A stretch of DNA of 64,000 bases from Psychrobacter fulvigenes (lineage in GTDB: Bacteria; Pseudomonadota; Gammaproteobacteria; Pseudomonadales; Moraxellaceae): NCBI RefSeq assembly GCF_904846155.1, contig NZ_CAJGZP010000001.1:3100001-3164000 (forward strand). Direction: 5' to 3'. Position numbers and translations under genes: made by a program. Below, one piece after another: positions 8,204 to 18,165 of the stretch (the first letter of the stretch is position 1; the number at the start of each line of letters is the position of its first letter). Below the pieces are notes generated by a model that made no database searches, was not told the origin of the DNA, and saw only the letters and a program-made list of their open reading frames with translations.

Positions 8204-11092
8204 CTACGGTTTAACCGATACCAACACACGGATGGAGTCTGGTACTAATGATAAGTTGGCTAACGCCTGTTCACCTTGCTCTTGCAGCTGCTCTAGACGC
8301 TCAATTTCTGCAGGGCGTACATTGGGGTTAATGGTTTGCAAATGCTTGAGACGTTTGATTTCACGAGACCACTGCTGACTGAAGCGCTCATTTGCTTGCG
8401 CACCAATGTCAGCAAGCTGCGCACGTGCAATCTCTTCGGCTTCATAGTAACGCTGCTCTATCACATCACCGCGCACTTTTACGACCTGCCGCGCACGGTT
8501 TTTATCTAAGCGCTCGATATGAGGCAAGATCATCTCACTGCTGATACGTGCGGACAGATCGCTGCCTTGCTCACTAATAAAAACCCGAATCGTTTGGGCA
8601 GGTAAAGTCGCTGGCAAATTCAATACTTTCGGAGCAATGACTTCCACGCGGAAATTCACTTCTAGCATCACCATCCCTTGCGGCATCGCAGCACTCTTAA
8701 GCATCGCAACCGTGGTATTACCAAAGGTAGTATTGGTCGCCAACTCATAAATCGCGCGCATCAATGGGTGTTCATGAGTGATAAAATCAATGTCTTCACG
8801 CTGTAGCGCTTGCTCACGCTCAAACGTCAGTGTCATGCCGTCTTCTTCACCAAGTGGTAACCCTTCGATATACTCACTAATCTCTGTGCTATCGACTGGG
8901 GCAATCACCCATGAGCCATCACGTTGGATACTGTGATCTATATTGGCCGAGGCAAAGAAACGCTCAATGAACTGCGGCAGTAGATTGTGACTGTCAAATT
9001 CGTGCATCGCGTTGGCAATACGACCAGCGACACGAGGACGACAAGAGTTATATTCTAGCAGGCGATCTCGTCCCGCTTGTAGCTGCGCTTCCAATGCCAG
9101 TCTTAATTGCTTGGCTTCTACGATTAAATCTTGTAAAAGCACATGATTGTCAGCGGTATCTGCGCCTTCAAGTAAGGGCTTGAGCGTTTGGATATATTGC
9201 TCTTGCACACTTTGAGCGGTTGGCGATATTTGGTTAAACATATTGAGTGCGCTGTCATACCATTGATACATGCGCTCTTGTGCCGTGCCTTGAACATAAG
9301 GCACATGCAAGGTGATTTGCTTGGTCTGCCCGATACGATCAAGGCGACCAATGCGCTGCTCTAAGATATCTGGATTGGCAGGTAAATCCCATAAGATAAG
9401 CTGGTTTGCAAACTGGAAGTTGCGCCCTTCAGAGCCAATCTCAGAGCACAGTAGTATCTGCGCGCCTTCGCTATCGGCAAAGAATGCCGCCGCTTGGTCA
9501 CGCTCCAGTAACGCCATTTGCTCAGTAAAGATAGCGGTTTTGATACCAGCATGTAAGCGCAATACTGCTTCCAAGCTTTCTACGGTCGCGCCACTACGGG
9601 CAATGAGCAGTACTTTTTCGTGTTTTAGCTCACCTTTTAAAATATCAATCAGCCATGGCACACGTGGGTCATCTTCTAGCCAGCCACCGTCGGGCTGATT
9701 TTCTTCACCCCACAGCTGCTCACGCAGTTTGCCGTTGGTTTGATAGCTGTCTTGCCACGCCTCAGGTAGCGGCAAAGGATGTGGCCTACTGCTACGGCCA
9801 TAAAACCCTTTGACACTCTCGCGGGTATTACGAAACAGTATCCGTCCAGTACCATGACGATCTAGTAGCTCATTGAGCGCATAAGTACGCAGCTTGTCAT
9901 CTTCATTAATGGTAGCCAGCTCATCAGCATCTACGTCCAACAGATGAGTCAAAGCCGTAATCTGGCCAGCACTTAAGGGCTTGTCTTCTATCAATACCCC
10001 TGCCACGGCGGCGGTTTCAGCGAACGCATCTTGACCCGCGATGAACTCATCTAAGTCATCAAAACGATCGGCATCAAGCAGGCGCAGACGAGCAAAGTGG
10101 CTTTGCGCACCCAACTGCTCTGGAGTTGCCGTCAGTAGCATAACGCCAGGCGTCTCTTCTGCAAAATCGGCGACCAAATCATATTTCTCATTGCCGCCCA
10201 TCTCCTGATCCCAGTGCAAGTGATGCGCTTCATCGACGACGAGCAAATCAAAGCCAGCATCTATTGCCTGCTCATAAAGGTCATGGTGATCAAGCAGCAA
10301 GTCCATTCCCGCAATGATGCATTGCTCAGTCAAAAACACATTTTGCTCAGGATCATGTTCTTTAATAGCAGCGGTACGTACCAAATCAAATAACGCAAAG
10401 TTAAGATTAAAACGGCGACGCAGCTCAATCATCCACTGATATTGCAAGCTGTCAGGCACCAATATGAGGACACGCTCAGCCTTACCAGTGAGTAGCTGCT
10501 GGTGGATAATCAGGCCAGCTTCAATGGTCTTACCCAGACCCACCTCATCGGCGAGCAACACACGCGGTGCAATACGCTTGCCGACTTCGTGCGCAATATA
10601 AAGCTGATGCTCAATGATATCGACGCGCGCGCCCATCAAGCCTTTGAGTGGGTGACCCGCCAGCGCTGATTGCATACGCAAAATATCTTGACGCAGCTCA
10701 TACCAATCGCCGCGCTCTATACGTCCTGCTAATAGACGCTCAAGCGGTTTTGCCAAGGTGATATTTGCTGCAAGCCGGGTTTCCATGATGCCTTTTTCGT
10801 GCTCATCGACACTGTATTTGAGTACGCCCATCACCTCATCGACAGCAGTGACAATATAATCATTGCCTTGTTGGTCACTGATACTATCGCCAACCTTAAA
10901 TACTACCCGTGATAGCGGTGCAGAGTTTTTTGCATATACGCGTGTCTCTTCGCTTTGCGGGAACAAGATGTGCACACAGCGGTCATCGACATCGATGACC
11001 ACACCCAATCCAAGCTCGGATTCAGTATCAGATAAATAACGTTGGCCAACGGCGAATTCGGTACTGTGCAATGAAGCGGCAGAGATAGTCAT
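8204..11092 (-). CDS. rapA: RNA polymerase-associated SWI2/SNF2 ATPase
   Basis: RapA (HepA) recycles stalled RNA polymerase. The 962-residue protein follows the E. coli protein throughout: N-terminal Tudor-like region (VGQRYLSDTESELGLG), Walker A in LADEVGLGKTIEAG, DEAH box VVDEAHH, LLLTATPEQLG, and helicase C motifs CSEIGSEGRNFQFA and LEQRIGRLDRIGQ, then the RapA-specific C-terminal domain. The frame is open up to 11182 and could add 30 residues. I chose the ATG at 11092 because it places the start close to that of E. coli RapA, but neither site has a good ribosome binding site. Confidence 0.95.
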   Translation of the reverse strand: MTISAASLHSTEFAVGQRYLSDTESELGLGVVIDVDDRCVHILFPQSEETRVYAKNSAPLSRVVFKVGDSISDQQGNDYIVTAVDEVMGVLKYSVDEHEKGIMETRLAANITLAKPLERLLAGRIERGDWYELRQDILRMQSALAGHPLKGLMGARVDIIEHQLYIAHEVGKRIAPRVLLADEVGLGKTIEAGLIIHQQLLTGKAERVLILVPDSLQYQWMIELRRRFNLNFALFDLVRTAAIKEHDPEQNVFLTEQCIIAGMDLLLDHHDLYEQAIDAGFDLLVVDEAHHLHWDQEMGGNEKYDLVADFAEETPGVMLLTATPEQLGAQSHFARLRLLDADRFDDLDEFIAGQDAFAETAAVAGVLIEDKPLSAGQITALTHLLDVDADELATINEDDKLRTYALNELLDRHGTGRILFRNTRESVKGFYGRSSRPHPLPLPEAWQDSYQTNGKLREQLWGEENQPDGGWLEDDPRVPWLIDILKGELKHEKVLLIARSGATVESLEAVLRLHAGIKTAIFTEQMALLERDQAAAFFADSEGAQILLCSEIGSEGRNFQFANQLILWDLPANPDILEQRIGRLDRIGQTKQITLHVPYVQGTAQERMYQWYDSALNMFNQISPTAQSVQEQYIQTLKPLLEGADTADNHVLLQDLIVEAKQLRLALEAQLQAGRDRLLEYNSCRPRVAGRIANAMHEFDSHNLLPQFIERFFASANIDHSIQRDGSWVIAPVDSTEISEYIEGLPLGEEDGMTLTFEREQALQREDIDFITHEHPLMRAIYELATNTTFGNTTVAMLKSAAMPQGMVMLEVNFRVEVIAPKVLNLPATLPAQTIRVFISEQGSDLSARISSEMILPHIERLDKNRARQVVKVRGDVIEQRYYEAEEIARAQLADIGAQANERFSQQWSREIKRLKHLQTINPNVRPAEIERLEQLQEQGEQALANLSLVPDSIRVLVSVKP

Positions 11093-11520
11093 AGGGCGAT
11101 GTCTTTTGTACTCAGATGATAAGAAAATAGTTGGTAACAGCGACTGCATTGATCCAAAAAGATCAGCATCAACCATTACCATATAAAGCGGGCACCATGT
11201 TTTAGCAGATGCTTATTTAATAGGTACTTATAAGTAGTTCTGGCTAAGCTTTTATCCGACTCAGCCAGTCAGGTGCAGCATTATATAACGTAACCTGCTA
11301 GATGCGTGCAGTAAGTTACATTTTCAAGAGCATATCCCAATGCTCAGCCTGCTTTTTTGTTTTTGAGCAAAGCATGCTACATTGAATGCTTGTACAGACC
11401 ATACAAAAAACAAACCACATCAACAGCCATACAACCAGTATTAAAAACATCAGTATAAGAAACACTTTGTATAAATGATGAAATATCTGGCCAATAGTGA
11501 TGTATAAACAAGGAGCGGAC
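11093..11520. other. Intergenic region upstream of rapA and ddh-like gene
   Basis: This divergent promoter region serves rapA (minus) and the dehydrogenase (plus). A minus-strand frame at 11316-11522 encodes a hydrophobic stretch but has no clear ribosome binding site. I see no operator I can name. AAGGAG at 11509-11515 serves the dehydrogenase start. Confidence 0.5.
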
Positions 11521-12462
11521 ATGCAAGCAGTTTTTTTAGATAAAGGGACGTTTTCTGATGGCGTAGACTTGCCAGCACCAACAGGGATAAGTGATTACAT
11601 TACCTATGATGACACCGCTTCAGATCCAGAACTCATTATAGAGCGTAGTAAAGATGCTGAGATCATCATTGCCAATAAGGTAAAGATCTCTGCTGATGTC
11701 ATCAGTCGCCTGCCTAACCTCAAGTTGATTCAATTAACAGCGACTGGTATGGATAACGTCGATCAAGACGCTTGTGATAAGCATGGCGTTACTCTCTATA
11801 ATGTCGCCGGCTATGCGGTGAAAAGCGTGCCCGAACATACCTTTATGCTTATGCTCAGCGCCATGCGTGCAGGACTGCACTATCATAATAAAGCCATCGA
11901 CGGCACCTGGCAGGATGATGGCAACTTCTGTCTACTTGATATCCCGTTGATAGATTTGGAAGATAAAACCCTAGGCATCATTGGTGTCGGTACCATTGGC
12001 AAACGCGTCACTGAAATTGCCCGTGCCTTTGGCATGACCGTCCTCTGGGCAGAGCATCAAGGGCGCACGCCGCGTAGCGATCACTATACGGCATTTGATG
12101 ACGTACTCGCCCGCTCAGATGTGCTCAGCTTACATTGCCCGTTAAATGAACATACCAAGCATCTAATAAACAAAGACACCTTGGCAAAAATGGCTAAAAA
12201 ACCGCTGATTGTCAACGTTGCCCGTGGCGGTGTCGTCGACAGTCAGGCGCTCACTGATGCTGTGCAAAATGAACAGATTATTGGCTATGCCAGTGACGTA
12301 TTCGAACAAGAACCCATCGTTGATAATGATCCTTTACTAAGCATTGCTCACCATCCTCGCGTGATATTTAGCCCGCACAACGCTTGGGGTAGCAAAAGCG
12401 CACAGGAAACTTTATGGCAAATCTTAAGCAGACAAGTAGCTGACTTCATTAGTCAGCACTAA
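11521..12462 (+). CDS. D-2-hydroxyacid dehydrogenase (NAD-dependent)
   Basis: The 313-residue protein has the D-isomer 2-hydroxyacid dehydrogenase fold: substrate domain split around a Rossmann domain with GVGTIGKRV (about residue 155), catalytic Arg in VNVARGGVVD, Glu in FEQEP and His in SPHNAWGS. These dehydrogenases reduce 2-keto acids such as glyoxylate, hydroxypyruvate or pyruvate. It most resembles the glycerate/hydroxypyruvate reductase branch, but substrate cannot be decided from motifs. The start at 11521 is set by AAGGAG six to eight bases upstream; an in-frame ATG 24 bases earlier lacks one. Confidence 0.88.
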   Translation: MQAVFLDKGTFSDGVDLPAPTGISDYITYDDTASDPELIIERSKDAEIIIANKVKISADVISRLPNLKLIQLTATGMDNVDQDACDKHGVTLYNVAGYAVKSVPEHTFMLMLSAMRAGLHYHNKAIDGTWQDDGNFCLLDIPLIDLEDKTLGIIGVGTIGKRVTEIARAFGMTVLWAEHQGRTPRSDHYTAFDDVLARSDVLSLHCPLNEHTKHLINKDTLAKMAKKPLIVNVARGGVVDSQALTDAVQNEQIIGYASDVFEQEPIVDNDPLLSIAHHPRVIFSPHNAWGSKSAQETLWQILSRQVADFISQH

Positions 12463-12488
12463 AGGCCAAACTCAATTAATAGGATCTA

Positions 12489-13202
12489 TTAAAAAGGTAC
12501 TGGGCTTTCCCAATCCATCCAAGCACCCAATACTGGGTGCTTGAGTCGCAGTTGCTGCGCATGCAAATTCAGTCGCGGCGCAACCTCTAACGCAGCACCC
12601 TCAGCATAGATAGGGTCTCCAATGATGACGTGCTCGCAATGCACCATATGTACCCGCAGCTGATGGCTGCGCCCTGTGACCGGCTTGAGTGCAACGCGTG
12701 TCACCGCTTGCCCATTGCACTCCTCATAGCCAAGCACCTCATATAGCGTGAGGGCGTTTTTTTTCCAGTCATGGTCGACGATGTGGCGCGGCTTGGTTGT
12801 TGGCTCGTAACGCACTGGTACTGATATCCTGCCCGTTGCACCTATGGTTTCCCATTTACCAAAAACCCGCGCTTGATAGGTCTTTTGTGGTAAGCGATCA
12901 ATGAACTGCTTACTGATATTGCTTTGCGCGGCAGCGTTTTTTGCAAATATCAGCAGCCCAGAGGTATCCATATCCAACCGATGAATCAATTTTACACTTG
13001 GATTGGCGCGCTCAAGTCGTGATAGCAGACTCACCTTCAGCGTTTTGCCATCGACGCTCAATAGCCCTGCAGGCTTATCGACCACCCAAATATCATCATC
13101 CTCATATACCGTAATCTCTCGTGCAAACGCTTGAAAAAACTCTATCGGATACTGGGTTTCTTGTTGGTTTAGTTCAATTACGACATCATCGGTGATAGGC
13201 AT
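12489..13202 (-). CDS. rluA: RluA-family pseudouridine synthase
   Basis: The 237-residue protein carries the RluA-family catalytic motif HRLDMDTSG (catalytic Asp), the upstream VVDKPAGLLSVDG signature and the C-terminal GRSHQLRVHM and LHAQQLRLKHP motifs. It lacks an S4 domain, which fits RluA or TruC rather than RluC or RluD. RluA modifies U746 of 23S rRNA and U32 of several tRNAs in E. coli; assignment to RluA itself is by length and domain content. It converges with the dehydrogenase gene, 26 bases apart. Confidence 0.85.
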   Translation of the reverse strand: MPITDDVVIELNQQETQYPIEFFQAFAREITVYEDDDIWVVDKPAGLLSVDGKTLKVSLLSRLERANPSVKLIHRLDMDTSGLLIFAKNAAAQSNISKQFIDRLPQKTYQARVFGKWETIGATGRISVPVRYEPTTKPRHIVDHDWKKNALTLYEVLGYEECNGQAVTRVALKPVTGRSHQLRVHMVHCEHVIIGDPIYAEGAALEVAPRLNLHAQQLRLKHPVLGAWMDWESPVPF

Positions 13203-13625
13203 AAAAATTGGCTACTTATAGTAATGGGTTAAAAGTTGATTTATATATGATGAATAAACAATAGGTTCTATCCAAAAACCTACACAGTCGCTTCACTATA
13301 AAAACAGTAAAGCGCTACGGGTCTAATTCTAATATTGGTACTTATTTTCGTTAGGCGTGAATATAGACCATACAACGCTTATTGACTGATATTGTGACTG
13401 AGTGTTGTGATTTATTGTACTTATATCAATTGTTGAGCAATTTAACCTGCTAGCAGCTACCAACGTCTGGCAAACATGTTAATATAATGGCATATTTTCA
13501 TTCATACTTAACCTTTCTTTAGCTGCCAATGTGTGCGCAATTAGCAGAATAAGTGTTTGAACTTATTCCATTAATGCGTTTATCATCGACTGGTAGCTGA
13601 GATAATACAACAAGAGAGAAAAACT
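13203..13625. other. Intergenic region, rluA-trxA
   Basis: These 423 AT-rich bases hold the divergent promoters of the pseudouridine synthase and thioredoxin genes. I found no small open frame with a ribosome binding site and no strong hairpin. AAGAGAGAAAA just before 13626 is the likely trxA ribosome binding site. Confidence 0.5.
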
Positions 13626-13952
13626 ATGTCAGACCTTATTGTTAATACTACCGATGCCAATTTTGACCAAGACGTGTTGCAGTCAGATGTACCTGTCTTG
13701 GTAGACTTTTGGGCTGCTTGGTGTGGTCCTTGTAAAGCCATTGCGCCTATTTTAGAAGATTTGGCCACCGACTACCAAGGCAAAGTTAAAATTGTCAAAG
13801 TGGACGTAGATAATAACCCACAAGCTGCTAGCCGTTTTGGCATTCGCAACATTCCAACCCTGTTTGTTTTCAAAGGCGGTGAAAAAGTGGATTCAGTCAT
13901 GGGCTTACAGCCAAAAGCTGAGCTGGCTAAAGTGCTTGATAAGCACCTATAA
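13626..13952 (+). CDS. trxA: Thioredoxin
   Basis: The 108-residue protein is a standard thioredoxin 1. It has the redox site WCGPC (residues 32-36), the preceding VLVDFWA strand and the cis-proline loop [10 protein letters not shown]. It reduces cytosolic disulfides with electrons from thioredoxin reductase. The length is exactly typical. It lies upstream of rho, the same trxA-rho order as in E. coli, but has its own terminator. Confidence 0.97.
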   Translation: MSDLIVNTTDANFDQDVLQSDVPVLVDFWAAWCGPCKAIAPILEDLATDYQGKVKIVKVDVDNNPQAASRFGIRNIPTLFVFKGGEKVDSVMGLQPKAELAKVLDKHL

Positions 13953-14011
13953 GTCATTGGCTATGAGTGCTAAATAAAAAGTACTCAAAAACGCTTATGA
14001 AAACCAAATTG

Positions 14012-14042
14012 GCCATTATCTGTACAAGATGATGGCTTTTTT
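14012..14042 (+). terminator. Terminator after trxA
   Basis: GCCATTATC and GATGATGGC form a 9-bp stem with one mismatch-like wobble, followed by six T. It lies 60 bases past the trxA stop and upstream of the rho promoter. Confidence 0.85.
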
Positions 14043-14093
14043 GTGGTTATATCAATAAAAAAATGAATAATACCACTTTTTTCGTAATAATTA

Positions 14094-14123
14094 TTGACAA
14101 GTCTGGCGTGAAAACCGTATAGT
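14094..14123 (+). promoter_or_regulatory. Sigma-70-type promoter with long rho leader
   Basis: A perfect -35 box TTGACA (14094-14099) and a -10 box TATAGT (14118-14123) are separated by 18 bases. Transcription starting near 14130 would give a leader of about 340 bases before rho. No other gene follows before rho. E. coli rho also has a long, autoregulated leader; the same control here is inferred. Confidence 0.65.
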
Positions 14124-14468
14124 CTGCTGACAAGAGAAACATAACAGTTTTCCTGAGCGTCTTGTCGCTATTCTCCTAGTGTTTATCAACACAAAACACA
14201 ATTGTTATTTTTGAAAAAACTACTAAACACTATTACTGATACTGAGTTCTTATCGTAGACTCTTATGTAGCCTTCTTTATCATCTTCACTTTTTGTCATC
14301 CTGCCAACATATTGGGCAGCCAATGATAATCTGATGCATAAAAATCTATGCTAGATATAACTCAATTCTGTGCACACATCCTATCGATATACTATCGTTG
14401 TTTCATCCATGTCGTGGGTTGTGCTGCTAACGGCATCTCTCGCCTGATAAATTGCTAATGACCTATCT

Positions 14469-15737
14469 ATGAATTTAACTGAATTAAAGAAAAAATCCAT
14501 CGCCGAGCTATTGGCTATCGCCAAAGAAATGGGTCTTGATAATATGGCGCGTAGCCGTAAACAAGACATCATCTTTGCTATCCTAAAAACCCATGCCCGT
14601 AACGGCGAAGCCATCTATGGCGACGGTGTCCTTGAAGTGCTACCGGACGGTTTTGGTTTTTTACGCTCATCTGAAGGCTCATATTTGGCAGGTCCTGACG
14701 ATATCTACGTCAGTCCCAGTCAGATTCGACGCTTTAGTCTCAAAACAGGCGACAGTATCGCTGGTACCATTCGGCCACCAAAAGATTCCGAGCGTTATTT
14801 TGCGCTACTAAAAGTAGGCGAAATCAACTTTGATACTCCAGATCGCTCGCGTCACAAGCTTATTTTTGAGAACTTAACGCCACTCTTCCCAACTGAGCAG
14901 CTTAAGCTTGAGATAGGTAACGGTACCACTGAGGATTTGACAGGTCGTATTATCGATCTGATTGCCCCTATTGGTAAAGGCCAGCGTTCTATTATTGTGG
15001 CACCGCCAAAAGCTGGTAAAACCGTCCTGTTGCAAAGTATCGCGCAATCGATTACCCGTAACAATCCTGAATGCTACTTAATTGTGTTACTCATTGACGA
15101 GCGTCCAGAAGAAGTTACCGAGATGGTACGTACCGTACGCGGTGAAGTGGTCGCCTCTACCTTTGATGAGCCGCCGCAGCGCCATGTACAAGTCGCTGAA
15201 ATGGTCATTGAAAAAGCCAAACGTTTGGTCGAGCACAAGCAAGATGTGGTTATCTTACTTGACTCCATCACTCGTCTAGCTCGCGCTTACAACACTGTGA
15301 TCCCGTCATCGGGTAAAGTGCTGACGGGTGGTCTCGATGCCAACGCCCTTGAGCGCCCAAAACGTTTCTTCGGTGCTGCACGTAACGTTGAAGAAGGCGG
15401 TAGCTTGACCATTATTGCCAGTGCTCTGATTGATACTGGTAGTAAAATGGACAGCGTTATCTTTGAAGAGTTCAAAGGTACGGGTAACCAAGAGATTACC
15501 CTTGAGCGTGATTTGGCTGAAAAACGTGTTTTCCCTGCGATTAACATCAAAAAATCTGGCACACGCCGTGAAGAACGCCTGCTAGATGAAGATAAGCTAC
15601 GCAAGGTCTGGATTCTGCGCAAGCTACTTCAGCCTATGGACGGCTCGCAAGCCACTGAATTCTTACTCGATCGTCTCAAAGAAGCAAAGACCAATGATGA
15701 GTTCTTTGAGCAAATGAAACGTAAGTCACAGAATTAA
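14469..15737 (+). CDS. rho: Transcription termination factor Rho
   Basis: The 422-residue protein is a normal-length hexameric RNA helicase. It begins [10 protein letters not shown] (Rho N-terminal helix bundle), followed by the cold-shock-like RNA-binding domain ([18 protein letters not shown]), Walker [10 protein letters not shown], Walker [11 protein letters not shown], the Q-loop/R-loop region [13 protein letters not shown] [15 protein letters not shown] and the C-terminal RRKxxExLL-like [14 protein letters not shown]. It terminates factor-dependent transcripts. It is preceded by a separate promoter and a 340-base leader, and followed by its own hairpin. Confidence 0.98.
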   Translation: MNLTELKKKSIAELLAIAKEMGLDNMARSRKQDIIFAILKTHARNGEAIYGDGVLEVLPDGFGFLRSSEGSYLAGPDDIYVSPSQIRRFSLKTGDSIAGTIRPPKDSERYFALLKVGEINFDTPDRSRHKLIFENLTPLFPTEQLKLEIGNGTTEDLTGRIIDLIAPIGKGQRSIIVAPPKAGKTVLLQSIAQSITRNNPECYLIVLLIDERPEEVTEMVRTVRGEVVASTFDEPPQRHVQVAEMVIEKAKRLVEHKQDVVILLDSITRLARAYNTVIPSSGKVLTGGLDANALERPKRFFGAARNVEEGGSLTIIASALIDTGSKMDSVIFEEFKGTGNQEITLERDLAEKRVFPAINIKKSGTRREERLLDEDKLRKVWILRKLLQPMDGSQATEFLLDRLKEAKTNDEFFEQMKRKSQN

Positions 15738-16289
15738 TAAGCCTGAAGTAGCAGAACTCTTTCTTAGACTGTCAGCTGCTTTTTGAATAAACGTGTAACT
15801 TTATCTGAGTATGAAGACTGTGCTATTTAAACGTTTATGAAGGTTCTATTAAATTTTAAAAAGACTGCATGATTGCGGTCTTTTTTATTGCTTAAATAAT
15901 TCCTCAATAGTGTTAGCTTACTATTGATAGAAACACAAGAATACTAATGATTAATAAACGAATTGATTGGTAATGATATAGTAGAGAAACATCGATTACA
16001 CGGTATTGCAAAGATTAGCGTTTTTACTACGACTTGCAAGGTTTAATAGGTTATTCTTGAGCTTAGTAACTTGAGCTTAGTACAAACATACTTTAGTAAC
16101 TAACATCATTTATAGGATATCAGCATTTTGGCTTGGCTTAATTTACTTACTCATAATTGAATGAGAGAGTCTATCTATGCTATGTTGAACTCATGGCCAA
16201 TGCTTTTAGTTTAGCATTTAATGCTTTTCTTAAAATCAGTGGCAATGAAATATCTTATTATAAAATTTTATGACTTAATAGGTGATAAT
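15738..16289. other. Intergenic region, rho to glycine-zipper lipoprotein
   Basis: No gene is supported in these 552 bases. A terminator-like hairpin lies at 15857-15890. The rest is AT-rich and holds the promoter of the downstream lipoprotein, which I could not place by consensus. Confidence 0.5.
15857..15890 (+). terminator. Terminator after rho
   Basis: AAAAAGAC...GTCTTTTTT with an inner GC/GC pairing forms a hairpin ending in T-rich sequence, 120 bases past the rho stop. Confidence 0.7.
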
Positions 16290-16541
16290 ATGAAATTCGC
16301 TAAAACTATCGCAATGACTGCTATTGCAAGCTCGGCTCTAATCATGACTGGTTGTAACTCAACTGGTGGATACGGGTATAATACTGGCTTGAGCAATACG
16401 GCTAAAGGTACTGCTGCAGGCGCTGCTGCTGGTGCACTTATCAGAAGTGGTGGCGACAGTAAAGACATCGCACGTGGCGCGCTCGCTGGTGCTGCTGTTG
16501 GTGGTGCAGGTGCTTATATTCTTGACAACAGCAACAAATAA
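16290..16541 (+). CDS. Small glycine-zipper lipoprotein
   Basis: The 83-residue protein has a signal peptide ending in a lipobox-like LIMTGC, so Cys22 is the predicted lipidated residue. It then has a glycine-zipper segment rich in Gly and Ala (GTAAGAAAGALI and ARGALAGAAVGGAGAY), as in the OmpA-like glycine-zipper and SlyB/YmgG families. It probably sits on the outer membrane. The function is unknown. The start at 16290 is chosen because the signal peptide begins there; the frame is open 69 bases further up. A perfect terminator follows. Confidence 0.8.
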   Translation: MKFAKTIAMTAIASSALIMTGCNSTGGYGYNTGLSNTAKGTAAGAAAGALIRSGGDSKDIARGALAGAAVGGAGAYILDNSNK

Positions 16542-16602
16542 TTAAGCGGCTGTTATCGAACGTGCTTAAATTTAGGAACTTATAATGCTTAAATTCGAGC
16601 AC

Positions 16603-16637
16603 AAAAAAGGCCTACAATTCAATTGTAGGCTTTTTTT
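16603..16637 (+). terminator. Terminator after the glycine-zipper lipoprotein
   Basis: GCCTACAATT / AATTGTAGGC is a perfect 10-bp inverted repeat around a single central base, flanked by A and T runs. It can act in both directions and also lies downstream of the convergent metallopeptidase gene. Confidence 0.9.
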
Positions 16638-16672
16638 ATGATTAGCGTTTATTATAAGACCAAAAGATTTCT

Positions 16673-17560
16673 TTATATTGCTCCACTAAAGGTATCACAA
16701 GATTGAACACTGCCACTCTCAAGGCCTCTAGTGAACCAGCTGACACGCTGCTGACTGCTACCATGAGTAAAACTATCTGGTGTCACCATCCGACCACTGG
16801 CCTGAGCAAGACGATCATCACCGATTTGACTGGCAGCATTTATTGCTTCATCGATATCACCAGGCTCCAAAAACTGTACACGTTGCTGATTACGATTCGC
16901 CCAAACGCCTGCAAAGCAATCTGCTTGTAGCTCCTGAAGTACTGACAGCTTATTTGCCTGTACTTTAGTGACTTGACGACTGGCCTGATTGACTTGCTGA
17001 GTAATCCCTAGCAACGTCTGCACATGATGACCAACCTCATGAGAGATGACATATGCTTGAGCGAAGTCACCAGCTCTGCCTTGGTTCTCTTGATCGCCTG
17101 ATCCTTGTTGATCACCTGCGATACCAAGATTTTGACGCATCTCTACAAAAAAAGAAGTATCAAGATAAACGGTCTGGTCACCTGGGCAATAAAAAGGACC
17201 GGTTGCAGACGTCGCGCTGCCACAAGCTGAAGTCACTTGACCATTAAAGAGGATTAATGATGGCTCTTGATAAGTTTGTCCACCCTCATTAAATATTTGA
17301 TGCCACACTTCTTCAGTATCAGCGAGTACAACCTTCACAAACTGAGTATCACGGTCATCGCCTGTCGCAGGCTCAGTTGAAGTACTGCTACCCCCACCAG
17401 CCACTACTTGACCCGTTTGTAAGGCGGTCATTGGGTTCACGCCAAATACCAACCATAAAATACCAGCAATGATAATACCCCCGATACCGCCACCGATCAT
17501 TTTGCCACCGCCGCTACTGGTACGTACGTTGGAGCTCCCTCTTCTACCGCGCCATTTCAT
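16673..17560 (-). CDS. YpfJ-type neutral zinc metallopeptidase
   Basis: The 295-residue protein matches the YpfJ/KPN_02809 family of putative neutral zinc metallopeptidases. It starts MKWRGRRGSSNVR, has one transmembrane segment (about residues 24-45), and carries the zinc motif HEVGHH with the downstream third-ligand motif ELQADCFAGVW. The conserved CGSATSATGPFYCPGDQTVYLD segment (cysteine pair) is also present. The topology suggests an inner-membrane anchor with the catalytic domain outside the cytosol. Substrates are unknown. Confidence 0.9.
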   Translation of the reverse strand: MKWRGRRGSSNVRTSSGGGKMIGGGIGGIIIAGILWLVFGVNPMTALQTGQVVAGGGSSTSTEPATGDDRDTQFVKVVLADTEEVWHQIFNEGGQTYQEPSLILFNGQVTSACGSATSATGPFYCPGDQTVYLDTSFFVEMRQNLGIAGDQQGSGDQENQGRAGDFAQAYVISHEVGHHVQTLLGITQQVNQASRQVTKVQANKLSVLQELQADCFAGVWANRNQQRVQFLEPGDIDEAINAASQIGDDRLAQASGRMVTPDSFTHGSSQQRVSWFTRGLESGSVQSCDTFSGAI

Positions 17561-18165
17561 AATGTATTCCTTAAATATATGGTTTGTATTTTTAATTATC
17601 GTTGTTGGTTTAACAGCTCATCATAGTCACAATATATCAGGCTCAATCTTCAAAAATACTAAAATGATATTAATTCTCATTAATTTTTAATCTCCTAGAT
17701 AAAGCCTTATACTTTAATCGTTCATGTAAGTCTTTTGTCAGTGGTTGTTAGACTTTCTTGATTTGTTGACTACCTATATGGCTGAATAGCCTTTTATATT
17801 TGCCTTTATTATCATGATGATATAAAGTCTCACAAATGACAGCGACAATAGAGATTGTATCTCTAACTTTTATTGGCTGACGAATAAAGAGTTGCTTGAT
17901 ACGATACCACTTCTCAGCGTTTTAGTTGATTATACGCAAAACATCTTCATAAGATGTATAAAATCCTATACCAAAGTAGTATTAGTAAAGTTTATTTACT
18001 ATCTTATTGTTACTTAATTGTACAACCCCTTTTCTTTTGAAAAAAAAACGTATAGAATGCCTGCAAGCTGAGTAGCTGTAACTGAGACCAGTTGATTTTC
18101 GAAATATTTCGAATACTCAACCCTCAGGAGCTGCTACTGCTCATTTCATTTCCTGGAGAATATAT
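17561..18165. other. Intergenic region upstream of the acidic lipoprotein
   Basis: These 605 AT-rich bases separate the divergent metallopeptidase and acidic lipoprotein genes. I see no gene. The only clear structure is the palindrome at 18091-18121; CTGGAGAA just before 18166 is the ribosome binding site. Confidence 0.5.
18091..18121. promoter_or_regulatory. 31-bp near-perfect palindrome in the lipoprotein leader
   Basis: The core TTCGAAATATTTCGAA (18098-18113) is a perfect 16-bp palindrome, extended by GTTGA / TCAAC arms. It ends 44 bases before the lipoprotein ATG, where it could be an operator or a leader hairpin. No regulator is recognised. Confidence 0.5.

Noticed and set aside
11316..11522. 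Minus-strand frame encoding a hydrophobic small protein upstream of the dehydrogenase gene
   Set aside because: It has one membrane-like stretch but no clear ribosome binding site at any start, and it overlaps the dehydrogenase ribosome binding region. AT-rich intergenic DNA often gives such frames.
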